Positions 40,657 to 50,082 of a stretch of DNA of 64,000 nucleotides are shown here, piece by piece. A program made the position numbers and the translations under genes. The DNA is taken from the NCBI GenBank assembly GCA_002256985.1, contig NCGO01000001.1:310001-374000 (forward strand), written 5' to 3'. The stretch is from Novosphingobium sp. 28-62-57. Lineage in GTDB: Bacteria; Pseudomonadota; Alphaproteobacteria; Sphingomonadales; Sphingomonadaceae. Each line of letters opens with the position of its first letter. The stretch's first letter is position 1. Under the pieces are notes generated by a model. That model ran no database searches. It saw nothing but the letters and a program-made list of their open reading frames with translations, and was not told the DNA's origin.

Positions 40657-43600
40657 ATGCCCCACGCCCAATTCGTCCCGCTTCGCATCTTCTCCTCCTA
40701 CACGATGCTCGATGGCGCGATTGACCCGAAGGCCATTGCCAAAACCGCCGCCGAACGCGGCTTTCCCGCCGCCGCGATTACCGACCGCAACGGCCTTTAC
40801 GGCAGCGTCGCCTATGCCAAGGCGTGCAAGGACATGGGCGTGCAGCCGATCATCGGCACGATGCTCGCCGTCGCCCGCCCGGATCGCGATGGCGCTGCCA
40901 CCGGCTTTGGCCCCGCAGCGCCGACTATCGACTGGCTGGCACTCTATGCGCAGGATTCCACCGGTTACGATAACCTCTGCCACCTCGTCAGCCGCGCCCA
41001 CCTTGATCGCCCGCTCGAATTCGAAGCGCACGTCACGCTGGCCGATTTCATCGGTCACACCGATGGCCTGATCTGTCTCACCGCCGCCGGAGAAGGCGCG
41101 CTGGTGCAATTGCTGGCAGGCCAGCAACAGGCCGCAGCGCAAGCCTATCTCGACCGGTTGCAGGAACTGTTCCCCCAGCGCCTCTACCTCGAAGTCGCCC
41201 GCCGCAACGATGCGCAGGAAGAAGCCGCCGAGGAAGCGCTTATCGATCTGGCCTATGCCCACGATCTGCCGCTGGTCGCCACCAACCCAGCGCGCTTTGC
41301 TGAACGCGGATTTTACGATGCGCATGATGCCATGCTCTGCATCGCCAGCTCCACCCATGTCGACAGCACAGACCGCCCGCGCTCCAGCCGCGAATGGTGG
41401 ATCAAGCCTGCTGAAGTAATGGAGGACCTGTTCAAGGACCTGCCCGAAGCCTTGGCCAACACGCTGGTCGTGGCGCAGCGCTGCGCAGTCATGCCGCCCA
41501 AGCGCAAGCCGATCCTGCCCAGCCTTGCCGGCGATCAGGAAGGCGAAGCGCGACTTTGCGCAACCGACAGCCGCACCGGCCTCGTCGCAAGGCTGAAGCC
41601 CTACTATCCCGACGCCGCCCATGCAGAACTCGAACAGCTGATTTGCCTCGGCCCCGATGCGCAGCCCGATGCCGCAGACTACCCGCAATTGAACGTTGCA
41701 GGCGTCTGGGAAGAGGTCATCGGCTACCGTGACCGGCTTGAATTCGAAGTCGGTATCATCAACCGCATGGGCTTTGGCGGCTACTTCCTGATCGTGGCCG
41801 ATTTCATCAAATGGGCCAAGGAGCAGGGCATTCCGGTGGGGCCGGGGCGCGGTTCGGGCGCAGGCTCGCTCGTCGCGTGGGCGCTGACCATTACCGACCT
41901 CGATCCGATCAAGCTGGGCCTGCTGTTCGAACGCTTCCTCAATCCGGAACGCGTTTCGATGCCAGACTTCGATATCGACTTCTGCGAAACGCGGCGCGGC
42001 GAAGTGATCCGCTATGTCCAGCGCAAGTATGGGCTGGACCACGTCGCCCAGATCATCACTTTCGGCAAGCTGAAGGCCCGCGCCGTGTTGCGCGATACCG
42101 GGCGCATCCTGCAGATGAGCTACGGGCAGACCGACCGCCTGTGCAAGATGGTGCCCAACCACCCGACCGATCCGTGGCCCCTGCCGCGCGCATTGAACGG
42201 CGTGCTGGAACTGAAGCGCGAGTATGACCGCGACCCCGAGGTCAAACGCCTGATCGACCTTGCGATGCAGCTGGAAGGCCTGCCGCGCAACAGCTCCACC
42301 CACGCCGCCGGTGTGGTGATTGGCGACCGTCCGCTGGCGCAACTGGTGCCGCTCTACCGCGATCCGCGCTCTGACATGCCGGTCACGCAATTCGACATGA
42401 AGCATGTCGAGGATGCAGGCCTCGTCAAGTTCGACTTCCTGGGCCTCAAAACGCTGTCCGTGCTGCGCAAAGCTGTGGACCTGATGGGCAAGCGCGGGAT
42501 CGAAATCGACTTGTCGGCGCTCGCATGGGACGATGAGCAGACCTACAAACTGCTGCAATCGGGCGATACGGTGGGCGTGTTCCAGCTGGAATCCGAAGGC
42601 ATGCGCCGCACACTTGCCGCCGTGAAACCCACCAACTTTGGCGACATCATCGCGCTCGTCTCGCTCTACCGCCCCGGCCCGATGGACAACATCCCGTTGT
42701 TCGGCCGTCGCAAGAACGGGCTGGAAGCGATTGAATATCCCCACGAAAAGCTCAGCGTCATTCTGGCGGAGACTTACGGCATCTTCGTCTATCAGGAACA
42801 GGTCATGCAGGCCGCGCAGATTCTGGCGGGATATTCGCTGGGCGATGCAGACTTGCTCCGCCGCGCGATGGGCAAGAAGGTTCAGGCCGAAATGGACGCG
42901 CAGCGCCAGCGCTTCGTCGATGGCTGCAAGGAGGTGTCCGATATTCCTGCGGCCAAAGCCAACGAACTGTTCGATTTGATCGACAAGTTCGCAGGCTACG
43001 GCTTCAACAAATCTCACGCCGCCGCCTATGCTCTGCTCGCTTATCAGACGGCGTGGCTGAAAACGCACTATCCGCACGAATTCTATGCTGCCTCGATGTG
43101 CTTTGACATGCACCAGTCGGAAAAGCTCTCGGTCTTCGTCGATGACATGCGCCGCAATGGCGTGGCGCTGGCCGGGCCTGACATCAACCATTCCGAAGCC
43201 GAATATACGGTCGAGAAAACCAGCGATGGCTTTGCCGTGCGCTATGCCTTGGCAGGCCTGCGCAATGTCGGGGAAAAGGCGATGGAGCAGATCGTGGCCG
43301 AGCGCGAGGCCAACGGCCCGTTCACCTCGCTCGACGATCTGTTCAAACGCATTCCGGCCGGATCGATGAACCGGCGCCAGTTGGAAGCGCTAGCCGCAGG
43401 CGGTGCGCTCGATGGGCTGGAGCCGAACCGCGCGCAAGTGATTGCCAATGCCGAACTGCTGATGGCCGTGGCCGATGAAGCGGCGCGTTCGCGCACATCG
43501 GGGCAGGGCGGCTTGTTCGGCGGCGATGATCACGCCGCGCCCGCCACGCGCCTTGCGCCCACCAAAGCGTGGAGCCGGGCCGATCAGATGGCGGCAGAGC

Positions 43601-44247
43601 GCGAGAACTTCGGCTTCTATTTCGCTGCGCACCCGGTGGAGGAATACCGCGCGGTCGCCTCGGCCAATGGAGCGCGCTCCTATGGCAGCCTGATGAGCGG
43701 TGAGGGAGAGCCCGGCGGCCGGTCCGGCGCGGTCATGGCGGCGCTGGTGGAGAACGTGCAGAAGCGCAAGACGAAGAAGGGCAAGGACTTCGTCATGGCC
43801 GACTTTTCCGACAATTCCGGCCTGTTTTCCGCCTCCTGCTTTGAAGAAGGGCTGGTCGAACCGTTTCAGCAATGGGCGAAGGACGGCACGTGCGTTCTGC
43901 TCAATGTCGAGCTTGATCGGCCCAACCCGGACGAGCCACCACGCATCACCGTGCGCGGTGCGCGCCCGCTGGCCTCGGTCAGCAGCGCCTCGCAGATGCA
44001 GTTGAAGCTCGATGTCAGCAGCCCGCAGGCGATTGCCGAACTGGCGCTGCTGCTGCCCCGTGGGTCTGGTGCGCGCGGCGAAGTGCTGGCCCGGTTGCGC
44101 ACCGGCGGGCCGAAGGAGCCGCTGATCCGGCTTGGCAATGATTTTAAACTGGACAGCGACTTAATCGAACGATTGATTCCGATAGAGGGACTTGCCAATG
44201 TGTCCCTGACCGCAAGACCGGAACGGCATCTGCGGCTGGTCGAATAG
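40657..44247 (+). CDS. dnaE: DNA polymerase III alpha subunit
   Basis: Replicative polymerase of 1196 residues. The N-terminal PHP domain (about 1-290) is followed by the C-family polymerase core with GPGRGSGAGSLVAWAL and the catalytic aspartates in PDFDIDFCETRRGEV (near residue 440). The fingers segment and a HhH/OB-fold tail include LVENVQKRKTKKGKDFVMADF. The ATG at 40657 (MPHAQFVPLRIFSSY) is the normal start; a TTG three codons upstream is unlikely. A large family G palindrome lies in the leader region. Confidence 0.97.
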   Translation: MPHAQFVPLRIFSSYTMLDGAIDPKAIAKTAAERGFPAAAITDRNGLYGSVAYAKACKDMGVQPIIGTMLAVARPDRDGAATGFGPAAPTIDWLALYAQDSTGYDNLCHLVSRAHLDRPLEFEAHVTLADFIGHTDGLICLTAAGEGALVQLLAGQQQAAAQAYLDRLQELFPQRLYLEVARRNDAQEEAAEEALIDLAYAHDLPLVATNPARFAERGFYDAHDAMLCIASSTHVDSTDRPRSSREWWIKPAEVMEDLFKDLPEALANTLVVAQRCAVMPPKRKPILPSLAGDQEGEARLCATDSRTGLVARLKPYYPDAAHAELEQLICLGPDAQPDAADYPQLNVAGVWEEVIGYRDRLEFEVGIINRMGFGGYFLIVADFIKWAKEQGIPVGPGRGSGAGSLVAWALTITDLDPIKLGLLFERFLNPERVSMPDFDIDFCETRRGEVIRYVQRKYGLDHVAQIITFGKLKARAVLRDTGRILQMSYGQTDRLCKMVPNHPTDPWPLPRALNGVLELKREYDRDPEVKRLIDLAMQLEGLPRNSSTHAAGVVIGDRPLAQLVPLYRDPRSDMPVTQFDMKHVEDAGLVKFDFLGLKTLSVLRKAVDLMGKRGIEIDLSALAWDDEQTYKLLQSGDTVGVFQLESEGMRRTLAAVKPTNFGDIIALVSLYRPGPMDNIPLFGRRKNGLEAIEYPHEKLSVILAETYGIFVYQEQVMQAAQILAGYSLGDADLLRRAMGKKVQAEMDAQRQRFVDGCKEVSDIPAAKANELFDLIDKFAGYGFNKSHAAAYALLAYQTAWLKTHYPHEFYAASMCFDMHQSEKLSVFVDDMRRNGVALAGPDINHSEAEYTVEKTSDGFAVRYALAGLRNVGEKAMEQIVAEREANGPFTSLDDLFKRIPAGSMNRRQLEALAAGGALDGLEPNRAQVIANAELLMAVADEAARSRTSGQGGLFGGDDHAAPATRLAPTKAWSRADQMAAERENFGFYFAAHPVEEYRAVASANGARSYGSLMSGEGEPGGRSGAVMAALVENVQKRKTKKGKDFVMADFSDNSGLFSASCFEEGLVEPFQQWAKDGTCVLLNVELDRPNPDEPPRITVRGARPLASVSSASQMQLKLDVSSPQAIAELALLLPRGSGARGEVLARLRTGGPKEPLIRLGNDFKLDSDLIERLIPIEGLANVSLTARPERHLRLVE

Positions 44248-44268
44248 ACGCCTATCGGGAGAGAGAAA

Positions 44269-45894
44269 ATGCAGCAGGCCCAAGGCCATCTTGGTTCGAT
44301 GCAGGACTGGAAACTGCGTGTTACCCACCTGATCGATCACGCCGCGCGCGAACATTCCGCGCGCGAGATTGTCAGCCGCTGGGCCGATGGCAGCGAAACC
44401 CGCACCACCTGGGCGGGCATTCGCCACGATGCGCTGCGCATGACGCAGGCCTTGCGCAAGCTGGGCGTGCAGCCGGGCGATCGCATCGCCACGTTGGCCA
44501 TGAACCATCACCGCCACTTGGTCAGCTGGTATGGCGCAGTCGGCGTTGGCGGCATCTTGCACACGCTGAACCCGCGCCTGTTCGATGATCAACTCGAATA
44601 CATCGTCAACCATGCCGAAGACCGCGTGATGCTGTTCGACAAGGTCTGGGCCCCGATTGTCGAGCGCATGAAGCCGCGCTGGCCGACGGTTGAGCATTAC
44701 ATCTGCTATGACAGCAGCGAACCTGCGATCCATTTCGAAGAGTGGATTGGTCCGGAAGACGGCCAGACCGAATGGCACGATGGCGATGAGCGCGATCCTT
44801 GCATGCTCTGCTACACCAGCGGCACCACCGGCAATCCCAAGGGTGTGCTCTATGAACACCGCTCCACCATGCTGCACGCGATGATGGCGATCAGCCCTGT
44901 CGTGTTCGGCATGGATTCGCGCACCGTCATGCTGCCGATCGTGCCGATGTTCCATGCGGCCAGCTGGGGCCTGCCGTGGGCGGGCGCAGCGGCGGGGGCA
45001 AAGTTTGTCTATTCGGCGGTCAATGATGGCGCTTTGCTGTGCGATCTGATGAACCGCGAAAAGGTTACCTGCTCTGCCGGTGTTCCCACCGTGTGGCTGG
45101 CGCTGCTGCAGCATGTCGATGCTACGGGCGGTGAAATTCCCCCATCTTTGCAGACGGTTGTCTGCGGTGGCTCGGCCATGCCGCGCGCGATGGTGGAGCG
45201 CTTCATGCGCAGCGGCCGCCGCGTGGCCCATGCGTGGGGCATGACCGAAACCTCGCCCATCGGCACCACGGGTGCAGAAACGTGGGATTGGGATGAGCTT
45301 ACCTTTGACGAACAGGTGACCGTCAAGGCGATGCAGGGGCGTCCGCCCTTTGGCGTCGAAATCCGCTGCGTTGATCTGGGCGATCCAGAAAAGGTCCTGC
45401 CGCGCGATGGCGAGACATCTGGCGCGTTGCAAGTGCGCGGGCCATGGGTGGTCAAGCGCTACTTCAAGGCTGAGGGCGATGCGGTGGTTGCGGGCCAGTG
45501 GTTCGATACCGGCGATGTTGGCTTGATCCATCCTGATGGGACTCTCCAACTGACCGACCGGACCAAGGACGTGATCAAATCGGGCGGCGAATGGATCAGT
45601 TCGGTTGAGCTGGAAAACGCAGCTGTGGGCCACCCTGCCGTGGCCGAGGCGGCGGCGATTGGTGTGTTTCATCCCAAATGGGACGAGCGGCCGCTGCTGG
45701 TGGTCGTGACCAAGCCGGGGATGCAGGTGACGCAGACGGAGCTGAAAACCTATCTTTCTCAGCACGTTGCCAAGTGGTGGGTGCCTGATGCGGTGGCCTT
45801 TGTAGACCAGATCCCGCACACCGGTACTGGCAAGATCAGCAAGAAAGACCTGCGCGATCAGTTCCGCGACTATACTTGGGATCAAGTCGCCTGA
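44269..45894 (+). CDS. Medium/long-chain fatty acid-CoA ligase
   Basis: ATP-dependent acyl-CoA synthetase of the ANL superfamily, 541 residues, similar to AlkK-type ligases. The P-loop motif is CYTSGTTGNPKGV, A5 is HAWGMTETSP, A7/A8 is WFDTGDVGLIHPDGTLQLTDRTKDVIKSGGEWIS, given here as separate segments of one block, and the catalytic lysine is in TGTGKISKKDLR. GAGAGAG lies just before the ATG. It probably activates fatty acids for beta-oxidation, consistent with ETF-QO elsewhere in the window. Confidence 0.93.
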   Translation: MQQAQGHLGSMQDWKLRVTHLIDHAAREHSAREIVSRWADGSETRTTWAGIRHDALRMTQALRKLGVQPGDRIATLAMNHHRHLVSWYGAVGVGGILHTLNPRLFDDQLEYIVNHAEDRVMLFDKVWAPIVERMKPRWPTVEHYICYDSSEPAIHFEEWIGPEDGQTEWHDGDERDPCMLCYTSGTTGNPKGVLYEHRSTMLHAMMAISPVVFGMDSRTVMLPIVPMFHAASWGLPWAGAAAGAKFVYSAVNDGALLCDLMNREKVTCSAGVPTVWLALLQHVDATGGEIPPSLQTVVCGGSAMPRAMVERFMRSGRRVAHAWGMTETSPIGTTGAETWDWDELTFDEQVTVKAMQGRPPFGVEIRCVDLGDPEKVLPRDGETSGALQVRGPWVVKRYFKAEGDAVVAGQWFDTGDVGLIHPDGTLQLTDRTKDVIKSGGEWISSVELENAAVGHPAVAEAAAIGVFHPKWDERPLLVVVTKPGMQVTQTELKTYLSQHVAKWWVPDAVAFVDQIPHTGTGKISKKDLRDQFRDYTWDQVA

Positions 45895-45896
45895 AG

Positions 45897-45931
45897 TGCA
45901 CCTAGATGCACCTAGCTGCACCTAGGCGCAC
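45897..45931. repeat. 10-bp tandem repeat GCACCTAG(N)(N)
   Basis: GCACCTAGAT, GCACCTAGCT and GCACCTAGGC followed by GCACC occupy the space between the convergent acyl-CoA ligase and the exported protein gene. CACCTAG units may fold weakly. Confidence 0.8.
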
Positions 45932-45967
45932 CAAACCGCGCGTGGGCGGGCGATACATCGCCCAACT

Positions 45968-46480
45968 TTAGCCCGGCAGGCGGATGATCTGGTTGGGCGA
46001 TCCGACCGGCAAGTGGACCTGATAGTAATACTTGCCGGTCGGCTGACCATTGTCGGTAAAATCAATCCGAACCTGCTTGGCAATGCCGCGTACGATTACG
46101 CGGCGGCCTTCGAAGTGTTTGCGCACCGCTTCGGGATCGGCGCTACCTGCTATCGCCTTTGCCGTGGCCATCGGCAGGACGACGGTGAGGCAATTGCGAT
46201 CGCGGTAATCGGTTTCGGAATTGAGGAAAACGCGTTCCTTTTCAAAGCCTACGGCCTTGACTGGCAACGCAAATTCCCCGGCCACGCCGGCGCGATCGCC
46301 AAGGTAGGAGGCAAAGGTGACCGCCTCTATCGGATTGAGGCAGCCTTGTGCGCAAGGTTTGGGCCGTTCGCGCTTGGCCGATACGGGGGCCGGTGTCGGC
46401 GGTGAGGGGATGCTCTCGGGCAGCGCGGCAGCGGGCACCGAGGTGAGCAGGAATGCGCCTAAAGCAAGGAATTTCAACAC
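45968..46480 (-). CDS. Exported protein of unknown function
   Basis: Protein of 170 residues with a Sec signal (LKFLALGAFLLTSVPAAA, cleavage before LPES), a Pro-rich linker, and a domain with paired cysteines (KPCAQGCLNP) and one later (RNCLTVV). The C-terminal part (EGRRVIVRGIAKQVRIDFTDNG) resembles a small beta barrel and could bind nucleic acid or another ligand, but I recognise no family. The GTG at 46480 is preferred because GGAGG lies nine bases upstream. It is oriented like the radical SAM gene but starts 25 bases downstream of it. Confidence 0.7.
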   Translation of the reverse strand: MLKFLALGAFLLTSVPAAALPESIPSPPTPAPVSAKRERPKPCAQGCLNPIEAVTFASYLGDRAGVAGEFALPVKAVGFEKERVFLNSETDYRDRNCLTVVLPMATAKAIAGSADPEAVRKHFEGRRVIVRGIAKQVRIDFTDNGQPTGKYYYQVHLPVGSPNQIIRLPG

Positions 46481-46504
46481 AATACACACCCTCCGTCTAT
46501 CGCA

Positions 46505-47572
46505 CTATAACAGCCGCAATTGCCCGTCCAAGGCCGGTGCGATGAATTGAGAGCAATCAAGCTCCACATGGGCCTTGCCGATGCCGTGTTTGCGGCAGGC
46601 GATGCGGAAGCGGGTGCGGGTGAGGTCGGCCCAGGTGCCTTGGGGCTTCATGCGGGTGAAGAACTGCGAGTCATTGTCCTTTCCGCCGCGCACCGATTGG
46701 ACGATGGCCATGACTTTCGCCGCGCGGTCTGGGAAGTGCGTGTCCAGCCATTCGCGGAACAGCGGGGCGACTTCGTGGGGCAGGCGCAGCATGATCCAAC
46801 TGGCAGAGCGCACACCGCGCGCGGCTGCGGCTGCGAGGATGCCTTCGATGAACTGGTCGGTGATGGCCGGGACGATGGGTGAGACCGAGACCTGCGTGGG
46901 CACGCCCGCGGCCACGAGTTTTTCCAGCGTATCCAGACGCTTGAGCGGCGAACTTGCGCGCGGTTCGAGCAGGCCCGACAGGCGCGGATCTAGGCTGGTG
47001 ACCGAGACGCCCACCGCCGTCAACCGGTGCCGCGCGAGCTCTGCCAGCAGATCAAGATCATCAAGCACGCGGGCCGATTTGGTGGTGATCGTCACCGGGT
47101 GGCGCAGTTCGAGGCACAATTCGAGCACGGCCCGCGTGATCCGGTAGCGCGCTTCAATGGGTTGATAGGGATCGGTATTGGTGCCCATGGCGATGGGGGC
47201 CGGGACATAGCCCTTCTTCGCCAAAGTCTGCCGCAGAAGCTTTGCCGCATCGGGTTTGGCGAACAATTTGGTTTCGAAATCAAGGCCCGGAGACAGATCG
47301 TGGAAGGCGTGGCTGGGGCGGGCGTAGCAATAGATGCAGCCGTGTTCACAGCCGCGATAGGCATTTATCGAGCGGTCAAACGGAATGTCGGGCGATGTGT
47401 TGAACGTCAGAATCGAGCGGGGGTGTTCTTCGGTAACGGTGGTGCGCAGTTTGGGGCCGGGACCGTCAATGTCCTCGCGTTCGTCCAGCCAATCGCCATC
47501 AGCCTCGCGCTTGGCGAGGCCGAAGCGGGTGGGGACGTTGGCTGATTGCGCGCCTCTGCCGTGGATGGACAT
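46505..47572 (-). CDS. PA0069-family radical SAM protein (SplB-like)
   Basis: Radical SAM enzyme of 355 residues related to the spore photoproduct lyase/PA0069 group. The cluster-binding motif is RGCEHGCIYCYA (C-x3-C-x2-C), followed by a typical partial TIM barrel (APIAMGTNTDPYQPIE, VTITTKSARVLDDLDLL, VSVTSLDP). In bacteria outside Firmicutes the reaction of this group is not established. The ATG at 47572 (MSIHGRG) is the normal family start. Confidence 0.9.
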   Translation of the reverse strand: MSIHGRGAQSANVPTRFGLAKREADGDWLDEREDIDGPGPKLRTTVTEEHPRSILTFNTSPDIPFDRSINAYRGCEHGCIYCYARPSHAFHDLSPGLDFETKLFAKPDAAKLLRQTLAKKGYVPAPIAMGTNTDPYQPIEARYRITRAVLELCLELRHPVTITTKSARVLDDLDLLAELARHRLTAVGVSVTSLDPRLSGLLEPRASSPLKRLDTLEKLVAAGVPTQVSVSPIVPAITDQFIEGILAAAAARGVRSASWIMLRLPHEVAPLFREWLDTHFPDRAAKVMAIVQSVRGGKDNDSQFFTRMKPQGTWADLTRTRFRIACRKHGIGKAHVELDCSQFIAPALDGQLRLL

Positions 47573-47643
47573 AGCAGATTCAGAACATAAGTAGAACAAT
47601 TGTGCAAGCGACCGACAATAACTTTTTCAAACCCAGGTGATTC

Positions 47644-47707
47644 CCGTTCGTGTCGAGCGAAGTCGAGACACTGCGCACGGTGTCTCGACTTCGCTCGACA
47701 CGAACGG
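47644..47707. repeat. Palindromic repeat family B, short form, copy B5
   Basis: Almost identical to B4: CCCGTTCGTGTCGAGCGAAG faces CTTCGCTCGACACGAACGG, with GTCGAGACAC...GTGTCTCGAC inside. It is located between the radical SAM gene and moaB, both on the minus strand. Confidence 0.92.
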
Positions 47708-47753
47708 ATTTACGGGAAAGTAGAGTGTGAACGCCAGATGGTCTTGGAAAAAC

Positions 47754-48281
47754 CTACTTTTCCAGCAGTCTCGGCATCAGTTCCACGAAGTTGCAGGGGC
47801 GGTTGCGGCTGTCCAACTGTTCGTCGAGGATGCCGTCCCAGCCGTCTTTTACCGCGCCGTTTGAGCCGGGGAGCGCGAAGATATAAGTGCCGCGCGCCAC
47901 CACGGCGCAGGCGCGGGACTGGATCGTGCTGGTGCCGATGGTCTTGAAGGAAAGCCAGCGGAACAGCTCGCCAAAGCCCGGAATATCGCGGGTTTTCACG
48001 CGGTCCAGCGCTTCGGGCGTAACGTCACGTCCGGTAAGGCCGGTGCCGCCGGTGATGATGACGGCATCGACGCCGCGATCATCGATCCAGTTGTTGAGGC
48101 GGCTGACGATGCGGTCAGCTTCGTCCTTTTCCATGGCGCGGGCGATCAGCTTGTGGCCTTTGGCCTTGATCCGCTCGGCCAGAATGTCGCCCGAGGTATC
48201 CTCTGCCGGGCCGCGCGTGTCGGAAACGGTCAGCAGGGCGATGTTGACGGGCTTGAAGGTGCGCGAGGTGTCAATTGCCAC
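47754..48281 (-). CDS. moaB: Molybdenum cofactor biosynthesis protein B
   Basis: MoaB/Mog-type adenylyltransferase-fold protein (175 residues) acting in molybdopterin cofactor synthesis. The family motifs LLTVSDTRG, VIITGGTGLTGRD and FALPGSNGAVKDGWDGIL are all present. It overlaps the lytic transglycosylase gene by 11 bases and is the last gene of a three-gene unit (UDG-like, transglycosylase, moaB). No other Mo-cofactor gene is in the window. Confidence 0.93.
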   Translation of the reverse strand: MAIDTSRTFKPVNIALLTVSDTRGPAEDTSGDILAERIKAKGHKLIARAMEKDEADRIVSRLNNWIDDRGVDAVIITGGTGLTGRDVTPEALDRVKTRDIPGFGELFRWLSFKTIGTSTIQSRACAVVARGTYIFALPGSNGAVKDGWDGILDEQLDSRNRPCNFVELMPRLLEK

Positions 48282-50082
48282 GCCATGCGACCTTTACGTT
48301 TTCTGGCCGGACGTTTTCTGAACCGCCAAGGCCCGGAAATTTGGGCCACATGCCTTGCACCAGACCGAGGCGGCTTTCCGACGGGCCACCGGCCTGCCGT
48401 TCATACATCCAGTAGTTGCGCATCACGATGGCCACATAGCCGCGCGTTTCCCAATAGGGAATCGATTCCATCCACAGCAGCGGATCGGTGCCGCCCCGAA
48501 TCTCGGTGTTCCAGCGGCTGATCGGCAAGGGACCGGCGTTATAGGCGGCCATGACTTTGGGCAGGAGGCCCTGCGTGGCATCGCTATCGCGCAAATGCTG
48601 CAGGTATTGCTGGCCGAAAGCGAGGTTGATGTCCGGCAGATCGAGCTGCGTATCGCGCCCGGCCATGGCGGGTTCGACTTTGGCCATATCGCGCGCGGTG
48701 CCGGGGCGCAGTTGCATCAGGCCTTTCGCTCCCGCCGGGCTGACGACCGAAGTGCGGAAGTTTGATTCCTGCAGCGAATGCGCAAAGAGCAGTGCGGGAT
48801 CGACTTTCCAGCCCGTTGCAGGCGTCCACTTTGGTGCGGGGAAGCGGGCGGCTTCATCGGGCCGGGCACCTGCTGGCGCATTGTAGGCCATCCACAATTG
48901 CGTGGAGGGAAGGCCCAGATCGCGGGCAAGGCGCGAGAGCGGGGCGTATTGGCCGGGTTCGCCTATGCGAGCCTGATGGCGCAGCACTTCGTCAGCCAGC
49001 CCGTCCTTGCCGATTTCTGCCAGTTGCACGGCGGTGCGGATATTGGGCACATCGCGCAGGGCCTGCCAATCATTGGCCGAAAAATCAGGCGCGCCAGCCA
49101 CTTGCGCATCGCGCAGGCCAAGCGCTTCGGCCGCCATCATGCCATAGAGCGTATCGCGATAACGCGCCGCTTGGCGCAGTGCGGCAGAGACTTTTTCGGG
49201 CTTGCGGCAGCGCGTCCATGCGCGGCTGGCCCAGTAGTGGGCGGAGGAGGCCAATTCATCGTTATGGGCCGAACCTGCCACCTTTTCAAAGGCATCGGCA
49301 GCGGCAAAACAATCGCCCAGCCGCCAGCTGGCAAGGCCTGCTGTCCAATAGGCTTCCGAAATCCACGGGCCTGAACCTTCGGCAGCGGTCAGCGAAATGG
49401 CGCGCGCGGTGGCATCGTCATTCTCAATATAAAACGCCCAGCCGACCTTCTGCCGCCATTCGGCGCGGGCATCGGAAGACAGGGTGGCATCGACGCCATC
49501 GAGCAGCACACGCGCGCCGACCGGGTCATCAAACTTGATCCGGTCCTGAATGGCAGCAGCGACGCTGGCGGGCATCGTGCCATCATCAATAGAGCGGGGG
49601 CGAATGCGCTTTGACACGGTGGGCAGCGAAACGAAGCGCTGGGCCTGTGGCAGGATTGGCAGCTCGCTGGCCCCGCGTTTCAGCGCGAGGCGGCCAAGCT
49701 GTTCGGCCCAGGGCAGGTCTGGCGCTTTGGTCAGGACTTCGGTGATCGGCGCGAGTTCGGCTTTGGGCGAGGTGGCGGCGAGCATGTATTGCGCGCGGGC
49801 CACGGCATGCAGCGGGCCATCGCTGCGCTGGGCGAACAGCGCCTGAACCTTCGTCCAGTCCTGCAAATCAATCGCGGAGAACAGGGTTTTGTAGTACCTG
49901 CGATCATCGGCGCTGAGCAAGGTGGGTACGGCGGTGCGGGCGGCGCGGCCACGGAAGTAATCAACCGCCGCGCTATTGGCCTGCGCCGGGGGCGCTGAAA
50001 AGGCTACCGGCAATCCTGCCAGCGCGAACACTCCAATTCTGGTGACTCGAGCGATTTTCAAAACGTTTCGGTCCCCGTCCAT
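48271..50082 (-). CDS. Soluble-type lytic transglycosylase
   Basis: Periplasmic enzyme (603 residues with this start) that cleaves the murein glycan to anhydro-muropeptides. A signal peptide (IGVFALAGLPVAFSAPPAQA) is followed by a long helical superhelix (about 35-440) and a C-terminal SLT domain. The catalytic glutamate is in SLQESNFRTSVVSPAGAKGL, and the AYNAGP motif follows. Start choice is uncertain. ATG 50082 is used. A TTG at 50061 overlaps the stop of the upstream gene and would place the signal peptide at the very N-terminus. Confidence 0.92.
   Translation of the reverse strand: MDGDRNVLKIARVTRIGVFALAGLPVAFSAPPAQANSAAVDYFRGRAARTAVPTLLSADDRRYYKTLFSAIDLQDWTKVQALFAQRSDGPLHAVARAQYMLAATSPKAELAPITEVLTKAPDLPWAEQLGRLALKRGASELPILPQAQRFVSLPTVSKRIRPRSIDDGTMPASVAAAIQDRIKFDDPVGARVLLDGVDATLSSDARAEWRQKVGWAFYIENDDATARAISLTAAEGSGPWISEAYWTAGLASWRLGDCFAAADAFEKVAGSAHNDELASSAHYWASRAWTRCRKPEKVSAALRQAARYRDTLYGMMAAEALGLRDAQVAGAPDFSANDWQALRDVPNIRTAVQLAEIGKDGLADEVLRHQARIGEPGQYAPLSRLARDLGLPSTQLWMAYNAPAGARPDEAARFPAPKWTPATGWKVDPALLFAHSLQESNFRTSVVSPAGAKGLMQLRPGTARDMAKVEPAMAGRDTQLDLPDINLAFGQQYLQHLRDSDATQGLLPKVMAAYNAGPLPISRWNTEIRGGTDPLLWMESIPYWETRGYVAIVMRNYWMYERQAGGPSESRLGLVQGMWPKFPGLGGSENVRPENVKVAWRGN

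Noticed and set aside
40591-43191. Very long minus-strand open frame (866 codons) opposite dnaE
   Set aside because: It lies wholly antisense to a clearly conserved dnaE, has the composition expected of a GC-rich shadow frame and shows no recognisable domain. Similar long antisense frames opposite ETF-QO, sdhA, ilvD and guaB were rejected likewise.
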